Of a DNA stretch of 24,741 nt, positions 7,835 through 15,458 are shown in pieces. The stretch's first letter is position 1. Each line of letters opens with the position of its first letter. The stretch is from an uncultured Mobiluncus sp. (GTDB lineage: Bacteria; Actinomycetota; Actinomycetes; Actinomycetales; Actinomycetaceae): assembly GCF_947254095.1 (NCBI RefSeq), contig NZ_CAMYBV010000023.1, positions 1-24,741 on the forward strand, read 5' to 3'. The position numbers were made by a program, and so were the translations under genes. Below the pieces are notes generated by a model. It did no database searches and was not told the origin of the DNA. It worked only from the letters and a program-made list of their open reading frames with translations.

Positions 7835-9298
7835 CTATTTCGTACCATCCGTGCTGTCTGGGGGATTCCCTCCGGCTTGCTCAGCCCGCATCGCTTCGAT
7901 GGCGGCGATAGTTTCGGGACGATTCTTTGCGACCCAGCCAGGAATTTGACGCATCTGAAAGTCATTGACCGCTAAGTTCCCCTCCGGGATGTCTTGACGG
8001 ACGATGGTTCCTCCGCCGGTATAAACACCGTCGCCGATATTGACCGGGGCAATGAACACGTTATTAGCGCCGGTTCGGCAGTGCGACCCGACATTGGAGT
8101 GATGCTTATGTACCCCATCGTAGTTTGCAAAGATAGTGGCGGCGCCAATGTTGGTGCCTTCCCCGATGGTGGCGTCGCCCACATAAGACAGGTGGGGAAT
8201 CTTGGTGCCTCGCCCGACTTGAATGTTTTTCGTTTCGCAAAAACCTCCGACCTTTGTGCTTTCCGACAGTATTGTTCCCGGACGCAGGTAGGTAAAAGGC
8301 CCGATGTAGGAATGTGCTCCAATTTCAGAGGAAAGCCCATGAACCCGAAAGACTTCCGCGTCGTCTCCGACTTTCATGTCGATAAGCGTCGAGTCCGGCC
8401 CGATACGGCAGTCCTCGCCGATGCAGGTGTGGCGGCGCAACTGCGTATTGGGGTAAATCGTAGTGTCCTGTCCGATGGTCACGTCGGCATCAATCCATGT
8501 CGTAGCCGGATCGATGATGGTGACGCCCTGTAGCATCCAGTACCGAGTGCGACGGCGATTGTATTCGGCCCGCAGTTCGGCCAGCTGCGCCCGGTCGTTG
8601 CAGCCTTCCGCTTGCGCCGTGTCTGACAGCAGCACCGAAGAAACCCTGAGACCTTCGTTCCGAGCAGCTTTGATGGTGTCAGTCAGATAAATCTCCCCTT
8701 GGTCGTTGTTTGTCGACAGGGTCGGTAAGCAGCGATTTAAGAATTCGGCGTCGAAAGCATAAATCCCGGCGTTGACTTCTTTGATTTGCTTTTGTGCGTA
8801 AGTCGCGTCGCGTTCCTCGACGATACCGGCGACGTGTCCGGCCACCCGCTGAATTCGCCCGTAACCGAAAGGGTTGGCTATCTCGGTAGTCAGCAAGCAC
8901 AAGGCCGCCCCTTCGTCCTCGCGAGTTTCCGCCAGGGACAGAATCGTGGAGGAATCAAGCAGGGGCACGTCGGCGGAAGTCACCACCAAAGTCCCTGTCG
9001 CAGCCCCCAGTTCCTCCAGCTTTTGCAAGGCGCACCACACGGCACGACCGGTACCGGGCACATCGTCCTGGTGAGCAATCACGATGTCAGGATTAACCGC
9101 CTGAGCTTCGGCAGCTACGGCCTCGGCCTGGTGACGAACCACCACCACGATGCGTTCCGGTTCGATTTCCATAGCGGTGTGGATAGCGTGAGAAAGCAGG
9201 GTGCGCCCCGCAAAGGAGTGCAAAACCTTGGCTTTCTTGGACTTCATACGAGTGCCTTGGCCTGCCGCCAAGATAACGATGGTGCTGACGTTGGTCAT
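7835..9298 (-). CDS. glmU: Bifunctional UDP-GlcNAc pyrophosphorylase / GlcN-1-P acetyltransferase
   Basis: GlmU acetylates glucosamine 1-phosphate and couples the product to UTP, giving UDP-GlcNAc for peptidoglycan. The uridyltransferase signature LAAGQGTRMKS with Lys 22-24 is at residues 10-25; PGTGRAV and TSADVPLLD follow. The C-terminal left-handed beta-helix is seen as hexapeptide repeats from about residue 265, with the acetyltransferase region ETKN, KIPHLSYVGDA, GAATIFANYDG and GANNVFIAPVNIG. Length is 487 residues, within the actinobacterial range. The start ATG has no spaced Shine-Dalgarno. Instead TAGGAT lies exactly 6 nt upstream, suggesting leaderless translation. tRNA-Gln lies 42 bp upstream and prs follows. 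Confidence 0.98.
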   Translation of the reverse strand: MTNVSTIVILAAGQGTRMKSKKAKVLHSFAGRTLLSHAIHTAMEIEPERIVVVVRHQAEAVAAEAQAVNPDIVIAHQDDVPGTGRAVWCALQKLEELGAATGTLVVTSADVPLLDSSTILSLAETREDEGAALCLLTTEIANPFGYGRIQRVAGHVAGIVEERDATYAQKQIKEVNAGIYAFDAEFLNRCLPTLSTNNDQGEIYLTDTIKAARNEGLRVSSVLLSDTAQAEGCNDRAQLAELRAEYNRRRTRYWMLQGVTIIDPATTWIDADVTIGQDTTIYPNTQLRRHTCIGEDCRIGPDSTLIDMKVGDDAEVFRVHGLSSEIGAHSYIGPFTYLRPGTILSESTKVGGFCETKNIQVGRGTKIPHLSYVGDATIGEGTNIGAATIFANYDGVHKHHSNVGSHCRTGANNVFIAPVNIGDGVYTGGGTIVRQDIPEGNLAVNDFQMRQIPGWVAKNRPETIAAIEAMRAEQAGGNPPDSTDGTK

Positions 9299-9315
9299 GT
9301 TCCTATCCTAACGCC
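9299..9315 (-). promoter_or_regulatory. Leaderless-type -10 element of glmU
   Basis: On the minus strand TAGGAT (9305-9310) lies 6 nt before the ATG, placing the predicted transcription start at or next to the start codon. The AGGA within the 6-nt gap is too close to the ATG to act as a normal ribosome-binding site. The 13-nt block GGCGTTAGGATAG is identical, and identically placed, upstream of metG. Confidence 0.6.
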
Positions 9316-9340
9316 TTGCCCGCCCCTAAAAAGCAAAACG

Positions 9341-9411
9341 TTCCGCCCCCAGGATTCGAACCCAGACTAAAGGTACCAAAAACCTCTGTGCTGCCATTAC
9401 ACCAGGGCGGA
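9341..9411 (-). tRNA. tRNA-Gln (anticodon UUG)
   Basis: The 71-nt minus-strand sequence folds as a tRNA. Acceptor TCCGCCC pairs perfectly with GGGCGGA, the D arm is GTGT/GCAC, the anticodon arm is GAGGT-TTTTGGT-ACCTT, and the T arm is CTGGG-TTCGAAT-CCTGG with the GTTCGAATC core. Anticodon TTG (UUG) reads CAA/CAG Gln. The 3' CCA is not encoded. It lies directly upstream of glmU. A T-rich stretch without a hairpin follows it (TTTTGCTTTTT on the minus strand). Confidence 0.96.
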
Positions 9412-9683
9412 GTGCGCCACCAACTTCCAGTCGGAAACAGCGCCCGTCTATTTTGCCATTTTTCAACTTTTTTAGAAAGTCGAGGCTGCTTAACTTTCCT
9501 GTATGTCGCGAGCATCGCAAGTACTTGCAGTACTCTCAAATTTTTTACACTTTGCAAGCACCCCTCTAGAGACTTCCAATAGTCCCCAGGAAGGTATTTC
9601 GAGACCACAAAGATTTTCTCTGCGACAAAGATTCTCGACCTCGAGTAGTATTAAAGAAATTTTTCCCGCAATAGGACGGTGCT
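9412..9683. other. Intergenic region between tRNA-Gln and marR with repeats
   Basis: These 272 bp separate the divergent tRNA-Gln and MarR genes. They contain a perfect 12-bp palindrome GCAAGTACTTGC (9517-9528) and a second copy of its AGTACT core at 9529-9534, nine bases after the first. Nearer marR there is a direct repeat ACAAAGATT at 9607-9615 and 9625-9633, 18 bp apart. I see no protein-coding gene here. The minus-strand tRNA promoter is not clear to me; TTGAAA (9464-9469 complement) is a weak -35 candidate. Confidence 0.55.
9622..9651 (+). promoter_or_regulatory. Candidate marR promoter overlapping a direct repeat
   Basis: GCGACA (9622-9627), an 18-bp spacer and TAGTAT (9646-9651) resemble -35 and -10 elements pointing toward marR. 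The second copy of the ACAAAGATT direct repeat overlaps the -35, so the repeat could be an autoregulatory operator. AGGACGG (9673-9679) before the ATG is a usable Shine-Dalgarno. Confidence 0.35.
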
Positions 9684-10205
9684 ATGGTTCCCCCTTCCGC
9701 TTTACCCGACAGTGACGAAGTCGACGGCATCCTCAAGGCTTGGCGCTCTCTGCTGCCCCATGCCGATTTAACTCCACTTTCGGTATTCTCCCGAGTCTCC
9801 CGCCTCGCTCGCCACCTCGACCAGGCACGTCGTGAAGCGTTCTCCTCAGTAGACTTGGAGCCCTGGGCCTTCGATGTGCTTTCCGCCCTCCGCCGAGCAG
9901 GAGAGCCCTTTTCCCTGACACCCGGCGTGCTCATGCAGCAATCGCTGGTGTCCTCCGGGACCATGACGAACCGCATCGACCGGTTAGAAGAACGCGGACT
10001 GGTACGCCGCTGCGACCACCCGGAGGACCGCCGCGCCATTCTGGTGGAACTCACCGAAGACGGCAAGCGGCACGCCGATGCCGCGATAACCACACTGATG
10101 GCTACGGAACGGGGTTGGTTAGGAGATCTTTCCGAAGCGGACGTAACCGAATTGGCGCGCCTACTTCGGTCGGTACTCCTCCCCTTCGATGCCCAATCTC
10201 GCTAG
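9684..10205 (+). CDS. MarR-family transcriptional regulator
   Basis: This 173-residue protein has the MarR winged helix-turn-helix. Helices around SPVDLEPWAFDVL-like positions (about 55-70) precede the recognition region LTPGVLMQQSLVSSGTMTNR, then the wing LVRRCDHPEDRRAILVELTEDGK, and C-terminal dimerisation helices. MarR proteins are usually dimeric repressors released by small ligands. The ATG at 9684 has AGGACGG just upstream. It converges on the ABC ATPase gene, and the two stops share the CTAG at 10202-10205. It is the only plus-strand gene between the importer and tRNA-Gln. Control of its own promoter, and possibly of the importer, is inference from position only. Confidence 0.92.
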   Translation: MVPPSALPDSDEVDGILKAWRSLLPHADLTPLSVFSRVSRLARHLDQARREAFSSVDLEPWAFDVLSALRRAGEPFSLTPGVLMQQSLVSSGTMTNRIDRLEERGLVRRCDHPEDRRAILVELTEDGKRHADAAITTLMATERGWLGDLSEADVTELARLLRSVLLPFDAQSR

Positions 10206-11347
10206 GAAACCTGCGAAGGTTGTCTTTCCTCGACCTGCGTCACCACTTTTATGGGGTTAGATTGGGGGACGTCGTCAGGAGACACCGCCAATACAGCTTT
10301 CGGCTCAATCCGCAGCGCCACACGTTGCCCTTTCGTGACCATCATGGATTCCGAAGGCGTTATCTGAGACGTCAACGTGATTCCCGAAGGCATCTCCACC
10401 TCGACTTTCGCGGTAGATCCCAGGAAAGTCAGGTTTTTCACTACGCCTTGATTTGCTAATCGGGGGGCGTTGGGCTGTACCATCTCCAGCTGCACGGATT
10501 CGGGACGCACCAAAATTGTGGCTTCCCCGTCGGTACGTTTCGTTGAGGTTTTTAGAATCGGAATTTCTTGGTCCCCTACGAAAGCTGAGCCATCCCGAAT
10601 CACAGCGGGAATACGGCTCGATTCACCGATGAAAGTCGCCACGAACTCATTCGCGGGCTCGTTATACAACTCCCAAGGCTCAGCGATTTGCTGCAGCTTA
10701 CCGTCTTTCATCACACCGACCCGGTCGGCCACAGCCAAAGCCTCCTCCTGGTCGTGCGTCACGAACAGGGTCGTCAAACCGGACTGCAGCTGAAGTCGGC
10801 GGATTTCTCCGCGCAACTGCACCCGCACTTTGGCATCCAAAGCCGAGAGCGGCTCATCGAGAGCCAACACCGCGGGTCGCAACACCAAAGCTCGCGCTAG
10901 GGCCACCCGCTGCTGCTGACCCCCGGACATTTGGTGAGTGTACTTATCGGCTTGGTTGGACAAGCCCACCATCTCTAGGGCTTCCATAGCCTGACGGACG
11001 CGATGTTTAGAGTCGACCTTGCGCACCGTCAGCCCGAACTCTACGTTCTGGCGTACTGTCATATTGGGAAACAGGGAATACTGTTGAAACACCATCGCCA
11101 TATTCCGCTTTGCCGCGGATGTGTGGGTGATGTCTCGCCCGTTGACCACAATTTGGCCCGAGTCGACCTGCATCAAGCCTGTCAGAGCCCGTAACGCGGT
11201 CGTTTTCCCGCATCCCGAGGGTCCCAACAGCACAACGAGTTCTCCACTGTGGAATTCACAGTTGAAATGATCTAGCGCCTGGGTTCGCCCGTATTGTTTG
11301 TTCAGATCCCGAAGCTCAACCTCGGCACCAACAGCCTCATTTGGCAT
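10202..11347 (-). CDS. ABC importer ATPase (polyamine/iron/phosphonate class)
   Basis: The 381-residue cytosolic ATPase energises the importer encoded with it. Visible motifs are Walker A GPSGCGKT (42-49), Q-loop VFQQYSLFPNMTV (Gln 88/89), signature MSGGQQQRVALARAL (140-154), Walker B VLALDEPLSALD (Asp 164, Glu 165) and switch His 198 (VTHDQEEAL). The C-terminal third is a TOBE-like domain (residues 280-360, ILVRPESV onward), as in PotA, FbpC and PhnT. The ATG overlaps the end of the preceding permease gene by 11 nt, with a purine-rich GAGAGAG upstream, which suggests translational coupling. It is last in the SBP-permease-permease-ATPase operon and ends inside the CTAG shared with marR. Confidence 0.95.
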   Translation of the reverse strand: MPNEAVGAEVELRDLNKQYGRTQALDHFNCEFHSGELVVLLGPSGCGKTTALRALTGLMQVDSGQIVVNGRDITHTSAAKRNMAMVFQQYSLFPNMTVRQNVEFGLTVRKVDSKHRVRQAMEALEMVGLSNQADKYTHQMSGGQQQRVALARALVLRPAVLALDEPLSALDAKVRVQLRGEIRRLQLQSGLTTLFVTHDQEEALAVADRVGVMKDGKLQQIAEPWELYNEPANEFVATFIGESSRIPAVIRDGSAFVGDQEIPILKTSTKRTDGEATILVRPESVQLEMVQPNAPRLANQGVVKNLTFLGSTAKVEVEMPSGITLTSQITPSESMMVTKGQRVALRIEPKAVLAVSPDDVPQSNPIKVVTQVEERQPSQVS

Positions 11348-12257
11348 TTTTCTCTCTCTTCTTTTTCAATTCGTAGCTCACGATTTCCAACATCATCAAC
11401 ACCACGATGCCAAACACCATGGTCAGCAGAGCCAGTGCGGTTGCAGTCATAGAGTCGTCTTGACCCAACTGGAAAATAGCGACCTGCAGATTGTTGCGAT
11501 TCAACAGCGACGCAATGGTGAACTCTCCCAGCACCACGGAAATAGTGATAAAGGATGCGGCCCCAATGGCTCCGCGAAGGTTGGGGATAATGACTTTGAA
11601 CATGACCGTAGACCACGGTGCTCCTAGGGAACGAGCGGCTTCTACCAGGGTCTTTACCGGAATCGTCGAGAACCCGGCATCGAGCGCCCGATACGCGAAG
11701 GGCAGCGTCAAGATGGTGTAGGCAAAAGCTAGCCAGATTGGATGCGTGTTCAACAGGTTAATCGAAATAAATCGATATATCGGCCCTAAACCCACCACCA
11801 GCACAATGGCGGGAATCGCGAGGGGAAGCAGACAAATAAACTCCACCACGCGAGACAGTTTGGAAGGGCGGATTTTTAGCGCCAGCATGGTTGGCAACAG
11901 CAACGCCAGCATCAGCACCACGGTAAATACGCTCAATACCAAGGAATTCAGTACACCGTCCCACAGAATCGACATATCTGCCCCGGAAGCGGTGGTCCCC
12001 GACAAACTAAAGATGGATTGCCAAGCCCCGCCTGACCATGCCCCGGTGAGGGGAAACCGCACCGAAAAAATTAACATACCCAGCAGTGGTATAAATAAAA
12101 ACAGCAGTACGGCGACGAGGATTACCCACTGGTAAATGGCTACGCCCAGGTGTGTCTGCCACTTACGGCTTGCCCGCCGCGATGTGGCCTTGGCAGAGGG
12201 CGCTACCAGCAGGGTCTCCGCTTTGGAATTTATGGAATTAGTGAGGTTTACTCCCAT
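11337..12257 (-). CDS. ABC importer permease, second subunit
   Basis: This 306-residue inner-membrane permease has six likely membrane segments, the first at about residues 43-65 after a polar N-terminus. The EAA coupling loop EAARSLGAPWSTVMFKVIIP near residues 210-230 contacts the ATPase. It belongs to the BPD_transp_1 (PotC/PotI/FbpB-like) family. The ATG is preceded by GAGGA at 7 nt and overlaps the end of the first permease gene by 10 nt. Substrate cannot be told from the permease. Confidence 0.94.
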   Translation of the reverse strand: MGVNLTNSINSKAETLLVAPSAKATSRRASRKWQTHLGVAIYQWVILVAVLLFLFIPLLGMLIFSVRFPLTGAWSGGAWQSIFSLSGTTASGADMSILWDGVLNSLVLSVFTVVLMLALLLPTMLALKIRPSKLSRVVEFICLLPLAIPAIVLVVGLGPIYRFISINLLNTHPIWLAFAYTILTLPFAYRALDAGFSTIPVKTLVEAARSLGAPWSTVMFKVIIPNLRGAIGAASFITISVVLGEFTIASLLNRNNLQVAIFQLGQDDSMTATALALLTMVFGIVVLMMLEIVSYELKKKREKNAK

Positions 12258-13303
12258 TTCGCCGTCCTCTTTTGCAGTTGTGCGTAAGCTGTCATCACCA
12301 CAGCCACTACGACCACCATCAACAGGGCGAGCGACTGAGCAAACCCGTTTTGCCCGATGTCTTGCTCATTACGCAGCGCACTTTGAATCATCAACGGCAC
12401 CAGGATGGAGCGTTGCGTAAACAATGCTGCCGCGGTGGCGTAGGCGGAAAAAGCATTGGAAAATAGCAGCAAAAAAGCACCGAGGAATCGCGGCCACAAA
12501 ATCGGACCCGCCACCCGGAACCAATAGTCCCCAGTCGAACCCCCCAAGTTCAGGGTCGCTTCCTTCCACTGGGGACGCAGCGAGTCCATCGCCGGTAGGA
12601 ACACGATAATCATCAGGGGAATCTGGAAGTAGCAATAAACCAGCACCAGCCCCGGCAGGGAGGCCAGCCAGTTAGGATCCAGTTGAATTCCGGTAGTCGC
12701 GAACAGAATCTGGGTACCGATACCGTTAATCCCGATGGTGGCGATGAATGCAAAAGCCAGCATGACCCCGCCAAACTGAGCCAATACGGAAGATACGGCA
12801 TTGATTAAGCGGCGCAGCAAACCGGTTTGGCTGGAACGAGCCACTAGGGCATAACAGGCCAGCGCCCCCACCACGGCCCCAATCAGAGCCGAAGCAATGG
12901 AGACGAAAACTGAAGTACCCAGCGATTCTAGAGTGTTCTTTTCACCCAAACGCGCCAAGTTTGCCAGGGAAAATCCACCCGTCGCGCTGGTGAAAGCTCC
13001 CGCAATCACGATTGCAGTGGGGGTGAGCAAGAATATTGCCACATAGAGGAAAAACGGGATAGTGACCAGGTTCGTGGACTTGCGCCGCCGCCCTGACGAG
13101 GGGTACCAGGTCTTTGACTCGGCTAGTAACTGTCCGCGCCAACCAGTTCGTTTATTGACCTCTGGTTTTACGTCTGTAGGCACGAGCCGGGAGCCCGGAT
13201 CAGTATCCGAGCTCCCTGGCCGTGTATCTTCTTGAACAGGCTTAGTTACCAATAGCCTTGTCCCAATTCTGCTGCAACCAAGTGGTGATTCGAGCCGAAT
13301 CAT
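12248..13303 (-). CDS. ABC importer permease, first subunit (start uncertain)
   Basis: This membrane permease partners with the following gene. Six hydrophobic segments are visible, starting with LVTIPFFLYVAIFLLTP at about residue 79. The EAA-type loop is seen as KEATLNLGGSTGDYWFRVAGPIL. About 75 polar residues precede the first membrane segment. The start is unclear. ATG at 13303 overlaps the SBP gene by 62 nt without a clear Shine-Dalgarno. TTG at 13252 overlaps by 11 nt with AAGG just upstream, and GTG at 13183 would remove the overlap. The overlap style of the other genes in the operon favours the TTG, but this is not settled. Confidence 0.9.
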   Translation of the reverse strand: MIRLESPLGCSRIGTRLLVTKPVQEDTRPGSSDTDPGSRLVPTDVKPEVNKRTGWRGQLLAESKTWYPSSGRRRKSTNLVTIPFFLYVAIFLLTPTAIVIAGAFTSATGGFSLANLARLGEKNTLESLGTSVFVSIASALIGAVVGALACYALVARSSQTGLLRRLINAVSSVLAQFGGVMLAFAFIATIGINGIGTQILFATTGIQLDPNWLASLPGLVLVYCYFQIPLMIIVFLPAMDSLRPQWKEATLNLGGSTGDYWFRVAGPILWPRFLGAFLLLFSNAFSAYATAAALFTQRSILVPLMIQSALRNEQDIGQNGFAQSLALLMVVVVAVVMTAYAQLQKRTAKWE

Positions 13304-14387
13304 CCGGGCTGTAAGTTAACGGAGGCTTAGAGGTTTCAATCAAGGTGGCTTTGGCGTCGGCATCAATGGTGCCGTCCGTTTCCATCTGTTCCATCAGCAC
13401 CGGCATTGCCCCGCCCTTCATCCAGAGGTTCTGAGCTTCTGGAGTATAGAGGAACTCCTGCCACAAACGTGCCGCGGCCGGGTGGGGAGCTTCCTTGTTG
13501 ATGGCCTGCTGGTAATAGCTGCCGACCTCGGTGCCGGGAAACACGATGACTCCCCATTCAACTCCCTGACCCTTCAAGCGGTCACGAGTCGAAATTTGGT
13601 TGTAGGACCAGTCGAACACCGCGGCAGTCTGACCGGAATCGATGGTGGCCGAGGTTACATCAATGGTGTTCAAGTTGCCGAGACTCTTGAGTTCCTTAAA
13701 GAAATCCAGACCCGGCTGAAGGTTTTGCAAATCCCCGCCATTGGCCAGATTCGCCATAATAAAGCCATTGAATGCCGCCCCGGCTTCCGCGGGTTTGCCG
13801 TTGAGCGAGACAACGCCGGCAAACTTCGGGTCTTTCAAGTCCTCGATGGACTTGACGTCACCGTACTTGGTCTTATTCCAGCCCAGAGACATCACGCCGG
13901 TGTAATCCGGGGTGTACAGCTTGTCTTTATTCTTAAGTTTCGGATCAATCTTTGCCGCCCCTTGAGTTTCGTAGGCCGCGAAATACTGCGTGGAATCCAC
14001 GGCTACGGCTAAACCAACGTCAACGGTGTCTGGGGCTTTGTCTGTCCCGGCGTTGGTCTTAATAGCGTCAATTTCTTCTTTCGAAGACGCATTGGGGTTC
14101 TGTTCGTTTACAGTGATTTCGGGATATTTCTTTTTAAATGCCTCAATCACTCCACCCCAGTTTGACCAGTCGTGGGGCAGTGCAATGAGGTTCAACTGCC
14201 CCTCTGCTTTCGCCGCTTTTTCCAGCCCTTCCATTCCCCCAAAGTCATCAATGGAAGCAGCTGCCTGGTACTTCGTCTTGTCTGCGGCGCTTTCCGCATT
14301 TGCTGCGCTGCCGCCACAAGCTGTCAATCCCAATGAGGCGCTGACCAGGATAGCGGCGCCTGCCATCAGAGAAAATTTCTTGTTCAA
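13242..14387 (-). CDS. ABC importer substrate-binding lipoprotein
   Basis: This is a 381-residue extracellular solute-binding protein anchored as a lipoprotein. It has MNKKFS, a hydrophobic stretch, and lipobox LTAC with Cys at 24. The fold resembles family-1/PotD-like periplasmic proteins for polyamines, ferric iron or 2-aminoethylphosphonate (LIALPHDWSNWGGVIEAFKKKYP, then GVVSLNGKPAEAGAAFNGF, VGSYYQQAINKEAPHP and the C-terminal TPEAQNLWMKGGAMPV). The start is a TTG with AAAGGA 6-7 nt before it. Using the next ATG would delete the two Lys residues the signal peptide needs. It is the first gene of the importer operon. The substrate is not decided by the sequence. Confidence 0.9.
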   Translation of the reverse strand: MNKKFSLMAGAAILVSASLGLTACGGSAANAESAADKTKYQAAASIDDFGGMEGLEKAAKAEGQLNLIALPHDWSNWGGVIEAFKKKYPEITVNEQNPNASSKEEIDAIKTNAGTDKAPDTVDVGLAVAVDSTQYFAAYETQGAAKIDPKLKNKDKLYTPDYTGVMSLGWNKTKYGDVKSIEDLKDPKFAGVVSLNGKPAEAGAAFNGFIMANLANGGDLQNLQPGLDFFKELKSLGNLNTIDVTSATIDSGQTAAVFDWSYNQISTRDRLKGQGVEWGVIVFPGTEVGSYYQQAINKEAPHPAAARLWQEFLYTPEAQNLWMKGGAMPVLMEQMETDGTIDADAKATLIETSKPPLTYSPDDSARITTWLQQNWDKAIGN

Positions 14388-14516
14388 GGGTTTTCCTTTC
14401 CTGAAACTTTATTTGCAATCTCAGGTTAGGAAACTCACGTTAGGACTTACCTGCTTAATTTGTTAAGGCTATGTAAGTTCAACTTTTTATTTGTTAAATC
14501 TTGCGGGTTAGGAGCC
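14388..14516 (-). promoter_or_regulatory. AT-rich promoter region of the ABC operon
   Basis: These 129 bp between ispE and the SBP gene are AT-rich and carry three copies of GTTAGGA on the plus strand (14425-14431, 14439-14445, 14507-14513), the first two 14 bp apart. Possible minus-strand promoter pieces include TTGAAC with ATTAAG 17 bp downstream, and TTTAAC with TACATA 17 bp downstream; neither is strong. The short dyad TTAGG-AGC-CCTAA at 14508-14520 overlaps the ispE stop but lacks a T tract. Confidence 0.35.
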
Positions 14517-15458
14517 CTAATATTCGCCGTTTACCGGTCCAACGGCACTGAAAACTCGTGCTACCAAAGGGTGGGAGCCAAGCCTCTGCGCCACTTTTTC
14601 TTGGGAAGTTGCGTCCGAGCATAGGGCGGCGATGGTCGGACCGGAGCCAGAAACGATGGCTTTCAAAGCCCCGGCATGCTCTGCCGCAGCGATGATTTGG
14701 GATAGTTCAGGGAAAATGTGTAAGGCACCGGCCTGCAGATCATTGTGGAGGTATCCGGCCAGCTCGGTGACGTCCCCGTCCAGAGCTGCCAAAAAGTCTG
14801 GTGAGAGCGCAGCGGGCAGTGGCTGCGGGTGAGGAACCAGCTGGTCGAAAGCCTCAAAGACTTTTGGTGTGGACAGTCCACGGCGGGAAACAGCTAAGGC
14901 CCAATAACATTTTGTACCGCCCGGTAAACTATGCATATTGTCACCGAAGCCGAGTCCCAAGGCGTTTCCCCCGGTTAGGCCGAAAGGGACGTCCGCGCCT
15001 AGTCTCGCCCCCAGAGACTGCAACTCAGCGAGGGTGAATCCCAGTTGATAAAGCACGTTCGCCGCGTAGAGCATGCCAGCGGCATCGGCTGACCCGCCAG
15101 CCATACCGCCCGCCACCGGAATATTTTTCTCAATCTTGATGCTGGTGAAAGGGACTTCGGCGCCGGTATCCCGCAAGGACTCCAGTGCTTTGAGCGCCAG
15201 ATTGTCCGGTCCATCCAGGTTCTTTGGTCCGGTCAATCCCGGCGCTAGCACGGTGTGCACCACATCGGTTTCGCCTACATCACGAGGTTCCACAGTCAAG
15301 TATTCCCCTAGATCCAGGCACTGAAATACCGTCAATAGTTCGTGGCGGAGCTGTCCTGGTGGTCGCGTTCCTACTCGGAGCAGCAAGTTGACCTTTCCAG
15401 GAGCAAACACTTTAAGGCGCCGCCCCGATTGGTTTTCGAGAATTCTCACTCCGCTCAT
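14517..15458 (-). CDS. ispE: 4-diphosphocytidyl-2-C-methyl-D-erythritol kinase
   Basis: This cytosolic GHMP kinase phosphorylates CDP-methylerythritol in the MEP route to isoprenoids, which supply the lipid carriers used by peptidoglycan synthesis and by Pmt. Motifs are APGKVNLLLRVG (19-30), the ATP loop PVAGGMAGGSADAAG (114-128) and VSGSGPTIAAL near the C-terminus. Length is 313 residues, normal. The ATG overlaps the ksgA TGA as ATGA (15455-15458), so translation is likely coupled. The ksgA-ispE pair is conserved in M. tuberculosis (Rv1010-Rv1011). Confidence 0.97.
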   Translation of the reverse strand: MSGVRILENQSGRRLKVFAPGKVNLLLRVGTRPPGQLRHELLTVFQCLDLGEYLTVEPRDVGETDVVHTVLAPGLTGPKNLDGPDNLALKALESLRDTGAEVPFTSIKIEKNIPVAGGMAGGSADAAGMLYAANVLYQLGFTLAELQSLGARLGADVPFGLTGGNALGLGFGDNMHSLPGGTKCYWALAVSRRGLSTPKVFEAFDQLVPHPQPLPAALSPDFLAALDGDVTELAGYLHNDLQAGALHIFPELSQIIAAAEHAGALKAIVSGSGPTIAALCSDATSQEKVAQRLGSHPLVARVFSAVGPVNGEY

